From contig NAVB01002073.1 of NCBI GenBank assembly GCA_002179805.1, positions 1 to 27,015 of the forward strand: a stretch of DNA of 27,015 nt. Reading direction: 5' to 3'. Numbering within the stretch: the first letter of the stretch is position 1; each line of letters starts with the position of its first letter. Source of the stretch: Acanthamoeba lenticulata. Its lineage: Eukaryota > Discosea > Longamoebia > Acanthamoebidae. The notes below the pieces were generated by a model. That model saw only the letters and a list, made by a program, of their open reading frames with translations, was not told the origin of the DNA and ran no database searches. Both the position numbers and the translations under genes were made by a program. Of this stretch, positions 9,676 to 19,691 are shown piece after piece.

Positions 9676-12101
9676 TCACGGCTGGCTGGAAAGGGAAGCC
9701 AGAGCTCTGCGTGCGTTCGCATTTCCCTGGGCCGCCGCTTTGGAAAACCACTCTCGTGCCTGCCCGAGGTCTTGCGCCAGTCCACCACGTCCCTGCGAGT
9801 ACAAAGTGCCCAGCCAGAACTGCGCAAGAGCGTCGCCCTGGAGGGCAGCCTTGCGGAACCATTCCTCGGCCTGCTCGTCGCTCTTGGGCAGCCCTCCTCG
9901 CCCGGCACAGTAGAACACGCCCAAGTAGCACTGCGCTGGGGCGTGGCCCTGAAGAGCAGCCTTGCGCCACCACTTCTCGGCTTGTGGATCGCTCTTGACC
10001 AGCCCTCCGCGCCCCGTTTTGTAGAACACGCCCAGGCTGCACTGCGCATGCGCTTGGCCCTGGAGGGCGGCCTTGCGGTACCACTCCTCGGCCTGCGTGT
10101 CGCTCTTGGCCAGCCCTCCCTGCCCGGCTTCGTACAACGTGCCCAGGTTGGACTGCGCGGCAGCTTTGCCCTGGAGGGCGGCCTTGCGCCACCAGTGCTC
10201 GGCCTGCGTGTCGCTCTTGGCCAGCCCGCCACGCCCAGCATAGTAGAACCAGCCCAGGCTGCACTGCGCGTCGGCCTGGCCCTGGAGGGCGGCCTTGCGG
10301 TACCACTCCTCGGCCTGCTTGTCGTTCTTGGCCAGCCCCCCGCGCCCAGCTTCGTAGAACACGCCCAGGTTGAACTGCGCATCAGCCTGGCCCTGGAGGG
10401 CGGCCTTGCGGTACCACTCCTCGGCCTGCTTGTCGCTCTTGGCGAGTCCTCCGTGGCCCAGGGCGTACAGAGAGGCGAGCAGGTCCTGCGCAAAGGCGTG
10501 ATTGCCGAGCTCCGCGGCCTCGCGCAGCCACGTGACATTGGCCCACTTGCCCTCTTTGACCAGCTTGCGCAATTGCTTCTGCGCTCTCGCGTGGCCGTGC
10601 AGCGCAGCCTGGCCAAAGAGCTCCGCCGCGCGCGTCTGGAGACGCGCCACTTCGTCATGGCTCCGCTCCTCCTCCAGTTCCTCATTGACGATGGCCAGGT
10701 AGCCCAGGCCGGCGCAGAAGAGATCGTCCACGTTGAGGGATGGCATCAGCCCGCCAGCAGCGCCTTGCCTTTCGTCTTGTGGTTGCACTGCAACAGCAGG
10801 CGATGAGGAACGCAGAGGTCGCAGGGCGTGCACGACCTCGGCCATGGCGGGCCGCTTGGCGGGCTCCTGGTGCCAGCACTGCTGCATGACCGCCACCAGC
10901 ACCGCCGAGTCGGCGTCCTCCGTCCACTCGGCCGACACGGGCAAGCGGCCGCCGCTGATCACGTGTTGCGCCAGCTGCGCGATGTTCATGCCCATGAAGG
11001 GAACCTCACCAGAGAGGAGCTCCCACACGATGATCGCAAAGGCGTAGACGTCGATCTTTGTGCTGTGATGCGTCGCCAGGTGGCCGGTGAAGGCGCGCAG
11101 GAGCTCAGGCGCGAGCCACCACCATGTGCCCACCGCGCGTGACATGAGCGTGTGCGTGTTGATGCTCCACCGCGCGCATCCAAAGTCGGCCAACACGGGC
11201 TCGTTGTTTTCCCGCAGCTGAGTGTATTTGTTTGTTTTTTTTTTGTTTTTTTGTTATTAACTTTAATTTAAAGTAATTGGAATTAAAATTATTCTTATCT
11301 CTTAAAAAAATAATTAAAAAATAAGAAAAAGAATTTGTGAATGTACGAAAAGAAAACACGAACAAGGATGTTGGGGCTCTTGAGGTCGCGATGCATGATG
11401 CCGTGCTCGTGCAGAAAGGTGAGACCCTCGGCAATCCCGCGCGCCATGCGCAACGCCTCAGCTGGCCTCGGGCGCCCGTGATTGCGGATGAAGTGGTAGA
11501 GGTCGCCACCAGGCATGAACTCGGTGATGATGCATAGCTTCGGCCGCTCGAAGCTCATCACGAGTGGCACCACGCTTGGGTGCGCCCGCAGCTTCCTGTC
11601 ATATTTGCCTTTTCACATGAGTACCGATGGGCGAGGCGTTGCCAGACGAGCGAGGTCACAGTACAGGAGGTGGGAGATCTCCTCGTGGTATTCGCTCCAC
11701 GCAATCATGCCGCTGCTGTCGATGCCCTCGGCCTCACTACGATGCCCACCAGTGGACGCTTGTGCTGCTGGGTCGGGCAGGTGAAAGACTTTGATGGCGA
11801 CGGTCATGCCACGGAAACGGCCGCGGTAGAGCGTGGCCTGGCCTGAGCGCGTGAGAAAGCATTCGATCTCGACGCCAGGGTACACCGGGAAGCCCAGCCT
11901 GCTCACCCACAAGACTTTTTTTTATGAGTAATACATTCGCCACTGTATTAAATTGCCAGGTAACATATTAAAGGCCCTTAACATAAAAAATAAAAAAGAA
12001 TGAAGAGAAGGAGCGAACCGAGCCACTTGGCGTTGCACTTCGTAGAGCTGGTGTTTCAAATCTTCATTTTCGGCACGCAATTGTTCTTCTGCATTATTCA
12101 T
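9676..12101 (-). CDS. TKL-type protein kinase fused to Sel1-like repeats
   Basis: Exons 12101-12019, 11898-11665, 11595-11364 and 11217-9676 give 696 aa. Residues 1-28 form a short coiled coil. The kinase domain follows: beta-3 lysine in VAIK (K64), a helix-C Glu in EYHEEISHLL, catalytic HRDLKSPNIL (D176) and DFG (D194), so it looks catalytically competent. The MSRAVGT...PELL and DVYAFAIIVWELL motifs place it among tyrosine-kinase-like Ser/Thr kinases. After a linker come Sel1-like repeats to the C-terminus. Six central units are 37 residues (111 bp) and nearly identical, of the form QAEEWYRKAALQGQADAQ...GRGGLAKS; degenerate units flank them. Sel1 solenoids act as protein-binding scaffolds. 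No signal peptide or membrane segment is seen, so a cytosolic signalling role is likely. The start lies only 108 bp from the stop of the upstream zinc-cluster gene. Confidence 0.9.
9760..10450. repeat. 111-bp tandem repeats encoding Sel1 units
   Basis: Six 111-bp units sit head to tail within the last exon of the kinase gene. The segment encoding EEWYRKAALQGQ recurs almost unchanged, for example near 10072, 10293 and 10404. The nucleotide similarity suggests recent duplication or gene conversion. The opposite strand is also open across the array because of the repeat composition. Confidence 0.85.
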
Positions 12102-12202
12102 TGCCAGAAGAACACTCTCCTTCAACTTTGAAGCTTTGGAGAAAAAGAAGAACTGGCGCGAAAAGAAACACAATAATAAAACATTTCTGTCGAAATTTTC
12201 CG

Positions 12203-12208
12203 CTTTAT
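12203..12208 (-). terminator. Candidate AATAAA polyadenylation signal
   Basis: On the minus strand AATAAA follows within a few bases of the stop codon of the zinc-cluster gene (stop at 12210-12212). The 3' end would then lie inside the ~108-bp spacer before the kinase start at 12101. Weak evidence, because such hexamers are common in AT-rich spacers. Confidence 0.3.
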
Positions 12209-12209
12209 T

Positions 12210-13872
12210 TTACTTTGTGCTGGGGTGGAGTTGTTCTTCGAACCGCGGACCCGAGGGTGGCGTGGTGGCTACGGGAAGCAGAGGCAGCCAGGTAAAGGAC
12301 TCGTCGCTGGCGCAGGTGTCCTCGTGCCAGCTGCGCATGATGCCCACGACAAAGAGGGCCTGCTTGTGCGCGTTTCTCAAAGAAATGGTGAGCTCCAACG
12401 ATGGGCACAAAAGCATTCGTTCAAGGGCCGACACCTTTCCATCCGCGTCGTAGCAGAAGCGGGACTGGTCGCGCAGCCGCAGCGTCCGGCCATCGCGCAG
12501 TCGCATCAGCGGATTGGCGTGCATGATGGGACTCACGCCGAACGGTGTCCTGCACAATTTTTATGAGAGAGAGGTGAGTGAAACGTGGACGGCGCTCTCG
12601 TTTGTATGTGCCAACGCACGGGCTGAACATGAGGGAAGCCAGCATCGCTCGGTTTCGGCCAATCACCGTGAAGAACTCGCTGAACGGGTGGCCCTCCATC
12701 TCCTCCTGTTCGGAAAAACCAGCTCCTGTTTGACGCTTTGAAAGCCAAGTAGAGGGCGAGAAGAAGAAGAACACGCACGCGCGAGTAGCCCGAGAGCAGG
12801 AGAAAGGCCTGGTTGACGTAGGCCACCGTGGGCTCAAACACGATCGGGTTGGCCGCCTCGATGAGCACAGCAATGGGCACGCTTTTGGTCATCGCGACGT
12901 GGACACTTGTCAATGATTGACTTGCCCCGTTCTCGAGAACAGGAACACGAACCTGTCGCTGACGATCTCGGAAAAAGTAGCGGCGTAGTGTCGCATGGCC
13001 GGCAGTGCGTCGCACATGTCCGTCCAGGCCGTGCGCGAGGCAAGGCTCGACTGGAGCACCGACAGCTCTTCGTCAAAGGTGCCCGGCGAGGAAGGCGCCG
13101 CTGATGATACCGTCGGCGGCAGCCCGAAAGGGGCCGACCTGACGGACCGCGACCCGAGTTGTGGAGACGCAGACGACGGGCTGAGCACTTGCTGCGTCCA
13201 CCAGAGGTTGGACGGCAAGGCGCCCGCCAAGCTGCCTTGGCTTCTGCCCAACACGGGCGAGGTGTGGGTGAGGCGCAACGTTGGTGACGACGACGGCTGC
13301 GTAGCGAGTTGGCGAGGAGGATGGTGGTTGTAGGGCTGCAGCTGGAGACACGTCTGCGAGCGCAACAACGCATCGTTTGAGTCTTGTCGTGCGGCCAGTC
13401 TCGCGTTGTCTTCGCGCAGGACGCTCACTTCGTGACGCAGCGCGCGCATCTCGTCCGTCAGCAGCGCAACCGAACGGGAGAGGTTGGCCAAGGCCGAGGC
13501 GTCCGCGCTTGATTCGTGCAAGGCGATGACGGTCTGGGGGCATCTTATCGTGTACTTCTTCCACTGTTTACGGCTCGTCGAGTCGTAGGCCGGTCGTTTC
13601 GTTTCTTGTTCCTCCTCGTAAGGGGCCGGGACGGCGACCCTTGTCTTGCGCTTGGCCGGGGCCGGGTGGCACTCGTAAGCAATGCCCAGCCGAGAGCAAC
13701 GAGCGCATGGCTGCTCCAGTGCTCTGTGGGGGCAGCAGGTCAACTCCTCTGCGCGGCATTAGCGTGCGTGCAGGCGAGGCGAAATGTACAGGTCGCAGGC
13801 CGAGTGAGCTTCACGACATGGCGCGCAGACCCGCGCACGGTATGGCGTATCTGTTGAGAAGCCGAAGCTCAT
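12210..13872 (-). CDS. Zn(II)2Cys6 transcription factor with PAS-like domain (Ert1/AcuK-like)
   Basis: Exons 13872-13790, 13723-12953, 12905-12779, 12705-12620 and 12549-12210 join to 468 aa with all phases matching. Residues 16-46 form a complete binuclear zinc cluster, CX2CX6CX7CX2CX8C (Cys 16, 19, 26, 34, 37, 46), beginning CAPCREAHSAC; its fourth to sixth cysteines only join the first three once the first intron is removed. A basic stretch (PAKRKTR) and a coiled-coil segment (ALLTDEMRALRHEVSVLRED) suggest DNA binding and dimerisation. After a Ser/Pro/Gln-rich linker, the region from about residue 285 resembles a PAS domain (EPTVAYVNQAFLLLSGYSREEMEGHPF). The His in the cluster and a C-terminal PAS domain recall fungal Ert1/AcuK regulators of carbon metabolism; the resemblance is from memory and function is inference. 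Confidence 0.85.
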
Positions 13873-14104
13873 GCTTTTTTGTCTTTCTGCACGGCAAATA
13901 GTCTCTGGGTGCAACCTTGGTGCACTTCCATGCCAACGAGAACGTTTGGGCTGTTCCGTTCGTGTTGGTTTTCGCCCACAAAGCCTTTAGCTGGCGCTGA
14001 AGTTTACGATCTTGACAAGGCCAAATTAGAAATAAAAAAAAAAGTTATTAGCCATTAATAAATGCCCAAAATTCTTTTCTTCTTGGCCCAACTCCACCGA
14101 GAAG
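13873..14104. promoter_or_regulatory. Short divergent promoter region
   Basis: Only 232 bp separate the start of the zinc-cluster gene (minus) from the start of the membrane glycoprotein gene (plus), so both promoters must lie here or overlap. The part next to the plus-strand gene is AT-rich (about 14025-14065). No confident TATA element was found. Confidence 0.45.
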
Positions 14105-15475
14105 ATGCGACTGACTTCCTTGATTTTCGTGATCTTTCTCGTCACGGCTGCCGCAGCTCTTTCGCAGGCAGCCAAGGCCTCCGCCTGCGGCAGCTGCGCA
14201 GGTTCCGGAGGGCCGGTGGAGGTGGTCGACAAGGCGCTGGGGCTGGCCGTCGGGGCCACCGGCTTCTCCGTGGGCGTGCGGGGCCTGGACCTGAGCGCCT
14301 ACAATGCGTCGTCTCCACTTCCCTTCGAGTTCACCCTCGCCCTCTCGGGCCTCGCGCTCGACCGGAACCGGTCGGGCTGCGTCTGCGACGACTCCGGCGC
14401 GAGCCCGTTCTATGCGGCGTGGCTGAGCTGCGACCCGGTCGCGGCCAACCTGACTGGCCAGCGGCTCTTCGCGGCCGTGCGCGCGGCCAACGGCTCCCTC
14501 ATCTCCGAGTGGACACTCGTGCGCTTGATCCGTCCTGCCCCGGTCCTGGCCGCCACGGCCAACGTCACTCGGCTCGAGCAGCACGTCGCGCGCCTGACCC
14601 TTCACGGCCAGAACCTGGGCGTGGCGACGCCGTCAGAGCAGCAGCCGCCCTTGGTCGGCCCCGACGTGCCCGAGGTCCTGCTGGCGGTCTTGCCGGACGG
14701 CAACGAGACCCGCGTCGACGTGGTGGCGATCGCGAACGACGGCAAGTCGGTGGTCGTCAGCCTGGACCGGTTCAACCTCACGCTCGGCGCCACGCTCGGC
14801 GCGCGCGTGCGGCTGTGGGGCGTGACCACCGACCCGGCGGTGCCCGTGGCCGTAGTTGTGGCGCAGCGGCCGGACAACACGTCGGTGCTCTCGTGCCCCA
14901 GCAGCGTGAGGCCCAACAGCACGGTCCAGTGCATAATCTATATCGAAGGCAACTCGTTCGAGGTCGAGGGCCAGCCGAGCGACTTCAACGCCACCCTCTG
15001 TACGACCAAATGATTTATTATGATTTATTATGAGTTCTATTTCACTCATTATTTTAAGCTTTTATGCAATTATTTATAAATTATTTATTGTTGGTTGGCA
15101 GTGCCCGGCTCGAACGGCACGATCAGCGCGCTGGTCCTGCGCGAGGACAACCGCTCAATCGTCTTCAACTACACGGCGCCCGCACAACCCGCCCAGGCGA
15201 GTATCCGCGTCACCGTGCTGAACAAGAACAACACCAACAGCAGCTACGACGACATCCGCAACTCGCCCCACAAGTTCCAGGTCGCCTGGCCGTCGCCATC
15301 GGCCTCGCCAGCGCCCTCGCCCGAGGGCTTAACCGTCGAGTCGGGCCTCATGCTCTTCGGCGGCCTGGGCGTGCTGGTCATCATCTTTGGCGGCGCCTGC
15401 GCCGTGTTCGCCATCATGCGCCGTCGTCGTCCGCCCCTGGAGGACTACTCGCTCGTCCTCAACATCGACGATTAA
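14105..15475 (+). CDS. Type I membrane glycoprotein, unknown function
   Basis: Exons 14105-14999 and 15102-15475 give 422 aa. An N-terminal signal peptide (MRLTSLIFVIFLVTAAAALS) precedes a Cys-containing ectodomain rich in N-glycosylation sequons, with Ig/IPT-like beta-strand patterns such as ARLTLHGQNLG. A short Ser/Pro/Ala linker leads to one transmembrane segment (about residues 385-408, GGLGVLVIIFGGACAVFAIM), a stop-transfer RRRR and a cytosolic tail. The tail contains DYSLVL, a YxxΦ-type motif used for endocytic and lysosomal sorting. I do not recognise a named family. It converges with the CD36-like gene, with 159 bp between their stop codons. Confidence 0.85.
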
Positions 15476-15634
15476 GAAAAACTCTTTTTTCGTTTTCCTT
15501 TTTGGATTATTTAATTTATTCAAAATTCCGATTTTATTGCCACACAGGCAAAAAATAAATTAGAAAAAATAACGATCGACAGCAAAATGATCATCATCTC
15601 ATGGAAGAGGAAGAAGAAGAAGTGTAGAAAGAAA

Positions 15635-18600
15635 TCATTTCGAACGAAGCACACGACGTCGAGACGAGATGGGATCGTCGCCCGAGAGCGGATCCGATTG
15701 CTCGCCGATGACTTCGTAGCCGCGGATGAACGTCCTGCAACAACCACAAATTAGGTGATAAATTCAAACAATAATAATATTTTCGAATAAATATAAAGGA
15801 TAAATAGGAGGACGAGAAGAGACAAATACCGGTTCTTGAGGATGACGAAGACGAGGGCAACGAGACCGATGGCGGCCAGCACGGAGCCCACGGCGACGCC
15901 CACCCAGAACACCACCACTCGCACCGTGATGAGCAGGTAGACCTGGTTCTTGAAGTCGTCCGCCTCCGCATCTGGTTCCACGAAAGAAGAAAATGAGAAG
16001 AAATAGAAATAGATAAAAAGAGAATAAAAATAAATGGAAAAAAGAACATGAAATGAAAGAAGGGAAGAGAGGATGAGGTACCGCTGATGGTGGCCTGCTC
16101 GCTGGCGTAGAAGATGGGGTAGATGACCTCCTTGAGGAAGGCCTTGTTGTAAAGGTCCAACGGCGACCCAGCCTCTTGCATGTAGAGGTTGAGCTGCAGC
16201 TGCTTGGCCACGTTCATCGCTTCGGCCACCGCCACCGCCACCGCACAAGCGCGCGTCAGAACAGCGCTACAAAGAACCAGAAATGAAAGGAAGAGGTGGT
16301 ATACTGTAGCCAGTGTAGGGCTCGACATCGATTAGAGTGTCGTCAATGTCGGAGGGCGTCATGCCGTCGAGCTTGTCGCGCCACTCGGCCTCACAGTCGA
16401 GCATGTTGGGCTTGCTGATGAAGGCCGGCACTCCCTGTTTTATTAATTAGAAAAAACAATTAAAACAGAAAAAATCAGCTTGTAATGCCAAGGAAACAAA
16501 ATTGAAATATAAGTAGACAAAATAAAAACGTACAGAGTAGAGGTTGGACATATTGGCGAAGCCGGTGATGGTCTGGTAGTACTTGGGCTGCGGGAGGAAG
16601 AAGCTGGGCGTGACGTGGTAGCGGTAGAGGTCGATTCCCTTGAGGCTCACGCTCTCATCGTAGTCGAAAGGAATCTGCCGCATCAGCTCGTAGCTCCACA
16701 CAACCAAGTGGTTGCTCGACTCTGTTGTCGTTTTCATGTGGTTGAGTACATCATGATTTAAACAAAACTTGTTGGTTTGGAGGCGTACCGAGGAAGGGCC
16801 GGAACTGGATGCCTTCGGTGCCATCAACAACCTCGTCCTCAGCCCACAGCGTGCCCGCGGGGTACACTCGTACGCCTGAATTCGACAAAAAAAGTTAATA
16901 AAATAACATAAAAAATAGATTTTAAAGGAAAGAAGAGCGGACCGCAGTAGTTGATGTAACGAGCGATGTTGTTGATGTCGCCCTTGCCCGTGTAGTGGAG
17001 GCTCGTGAACCGGCCATTGAGGGCGTCGGCCTCACTCGTCATGTTGGTCGCCAACGCAACCGTCGTCGTGGCCGCGCCCAGGAGCTTGAGCAGCGGGTCC
17101 TCGACGCCCCAGAGCCACTCCTGCGGCGTGCGCGTGGTGACGAGGCCTCCGCCGGCGGCAAAGGCCTGGCGCAGCGCGGCGTCAACATACGTTTCGCCTA
17201 CATAGGACAAGTAGCGGGCCACTTGGCCGGCCTGGGCGAGGCTGAGGCCGAAGCGGCTCCGAAGCTGGGCGTCGTCGCCGAGAGCCACCAGCGTGAGGAA
17301 CGCCGCGACGTTGGTTGTCTCGAAGAGGCCCGTGGCGCTGTTGTTGAGGAGGTTTCGCGCAAAGGTGGCGTTGAAGGTCACGGCGTCGGGACCCAGCGTG
17401 TCGCGCGCCCACACGGCAAACTCAGGTGTGCCCACCAGCGACTGAGCCAGCGGACTGCCGGCCAACAGCTGCCGCACGCTCGTGCCGTTGGTCACCGCGG
17501 CCTCACCCCTGTGTTCCGCCATACGTTTTGTCAGCAGCGTGAAGAAAAGACAATAACGACAGTCACGACAAGGAGAAGGAGCTGGAGAGGAACCATTGGA
17601 GGTAGATGAGGTCGCTCAAGTCGCTGATGCCAAAGGTTTGGTATACCTGAGGCACGCCCGAGGACGCCAGGAACTTGGCGCGCCAGGCGAGCACCATTTG
17701 CATCTGCGCATCGTCAAGCCCAAACAGCTGCCCAAGCGTCTGACGGGTCGTCGGGTCTGCCAACAAGTAATAAGCACCGGAAGTCGATTGTTGACACAAA
17801 GAGAACAACAACAACAAAGCTTGGCGAAGAGACGAGTACCTTGGCCAGCGGAGAGCCAGAGGAGCGCCGATGAGAAGGTTGCGTTGACGAGATTGGGAAG
17901 CGGGCTCGCAGAGTCCCACAGTTGGGCCACAGCGGCGGCCGAGACCTGGGACGGCTGGCTACCTGTAGTGCGTCATCGAGATCAATCTCAAGCTTCAAAC
18001 AAAAGAAGCTCATGGAGGCGAGCAAGGCAAGATGACAAGAGAGCGGACCCTGCGAAAGTACGCCCAAAGTGCCCCAGAGCTGCGGGTTCGGCGCCGTTTC
18101 ATTAGCCCACGTGCTGGCAAAGATCTGCGCGGCTTCGGGCTCGGAGACGTTGGCCGCGTTCATGATGCCCTGCAGCACCGCTTGGCGCACCACAGGCAAC
18201 ATCTTGGACGTGGTGACCTCGGCGATGATATGCCTACGCTCAGAGGGTCAGCGCCATCAGCTTGCCATTTACACATAACACACAACGCACCCAAAAGGCT
18301 GGCCAAGGCTGGTGAAGAGCTGCCGGAGGGTGGGCCCGAGCATGGCCCGGACGAGATTCTGCTCGCTGCCGACCTGGGCCATGACGCCCATGTAGGCTGT
18401 GTTGAGGTTGGTCACGCGCAGGGCCGGGTCATCGGGCTGGCCCACTGACTGGGCGTCGTCGAACGTGTAGTAGATGTACTGCGCGTAGTAAACCTGCTCG
18501 CCGTCCTCGACGAAGCTCACGTTGACCCGCTTGGTGAAGCGGCGGTAGACGAACGGGCCAACGCGCTCGTATCGCGGTATGACAGAGGCATTGGCGGCAG

Positions 18601-18904
18601 ATGACGAGACATTCAGCACCTCTTCGGCGTTGGTGAGGTTCCACAAGTAGTATCTCATGAATTGCGGTGTCCTGTCTTCCGGGATGCCATTGAACTCCCA
18701 CTCTTTGTACGAAGTGGAATTGGATTTCGAATCTACGACGAGGAAATCCTTAATTCCATTGTCGAGGACCGAATTGAGGACCACATGAAGCGAGATGGCT
18801 ACACCGACCAAGATTAGGCCCAACACCAGAGCTACCAAGCTCGCGATGAATTTCCATTTGAGGCCTGGCGCGCAGTTGGCCCACGTAGAATGGACACGAT
18901 GCAT
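15635..18904 (-). CDS. CD36/LIMP-2 scavenger receptor family protein, long form
   Basis: Eleven exons (18904-18291, 18233-18049, 17962-17840, 17756-17594, 17508-16943, 16875-16789, 16721-16534, 16434-16305, 16219-16082, 15971-15830, 15734-15635) join to exactly 811 aa. CD36-family landmarks are in order: a short cytosolic N-terminus, a first TM (FIASLVALVLGLILVGVAIS), PRYERVGPFVYRRFTKRVNV, TPQEWLWGVEDPLL, HYTGKGDINNIARYINYCGG, DGTEGIQFRPFL, DVEPYTG and a second TM (LAAIGLVALVFVILKNR). The ectodomain is heavily glycosylated. Mammalian members are about 470-480 aa; the extra length is mostly in the Ala/Leu-rich helical segment between roughly residues 200 and 400. The tail contains GYEVI, a YxxΦ lysosomal sorting motif. 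A role in lysosomal or phagosomal lipid and ligand handling is likely by family. The donor at 16305 and acceptor at 16219 are the least certain junction. Confidence 0.92.
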
Positions 18905-19225
18905 GTGTGTCAAAAGGGCGGCCTTGGAAGGAGAAAGAGGAAGGAGGAGGGGGACAGGAAGGAGGAACTGGGGCAGAGCGAAGGCAAAGAAGAAGAACTC
19001 GAGAAGTTGAAGCTCTTTGCCTGCTCTCGTGAAAATTTCTTAAATACCAACAATTATACAATTAGCAAATTAATTTGTCCTCGTGGCGCCTGTTGTTTCA
19101 CCCAGAGGCCGAGAGGAGACGCAGCAACTGGGTTTGCAGTTCGCGGTGCTCCTTGCCCCACTCCCGCCACTCACCTGTGTCGGCAGGGAGATTGTTAGGG
19201 AGAAGTGATGGTGTGGCTTGTGGGG
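18905..19225. other. Intergenic region
   Basis: This 321-bp spacer lies upstream of the CD36-like gene and downstream of the LRR-BTB gene, both on the minus strand. It must contain the promoter of the former and the 3' UTR of the latter. An AT-rich patch near 19030-19075 could be a promoter element. Nothing else was recognised. Confidence 0.4.
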
Positions 19226-19652
19226 CTATGTGGACGCACTTGTTCGCAGGATGGTTTGTCGGTGCTTGAGGACATAGGACGTGCAGAACACCTGCCCATT
19301 GCGCACACGATCAAACGATTAAAAACCAACTAACAGCCGCAGATCTTGACGCGACGCAGAGAAGGACACGGACCTTGAGCTGGTAGGCCTGATAGTGGTC
19401 AGCCATATAGAGGAGCGACAGCACGTTGTCGTGGTCGATGTTGTCGCCAAAGAACTTCTCAGCGACCGTGCGCAATCGTTCCCTGTCGCGCAGACACACA
19501 AATGCGCGGGTGAGCCGCGTGTGCCCGATTCGGCCTGGGCTAGCCGAGCGGGCCTGTCACGTACAGCTGGTAGAGACCAGAGATCTCGAGCAGATCCTGT
19601 GCGGTGTCTCCCTCGGCCCAGGCCTCATCCGTGTAGATGAATCTGTGGAAAA

Positions 19653-19691
<39 letters not shown>

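Noticed and set aside
9649..10806. Long plus-strand open frame across the Sel1 region
   Set aside because: Its residues are complements of the Sel1 repeat codons. The minus strand shows a clear kinase-Sel1 protein.
12938..12953. Apparent frameshift between the zinc-cluster part and the PAS part
   Set aside because: A normal 47-nt GT-AG intron (12952-12906) restores the frame, and the total length is then an exact multiple of three.
14048..14605. Long minus-strand open frame opposite the membrane glycoprotein
   Set aside because: It has no recognisable features and arises from high GC content. The plus strand has a signal peptide and continues in frame into a transmembrane exon.
16995..17609. 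Plus-strand open frames inside the CD36-like gene
   Set aside because: They are antisense to conserved CD36-family exons and lack any family signal.
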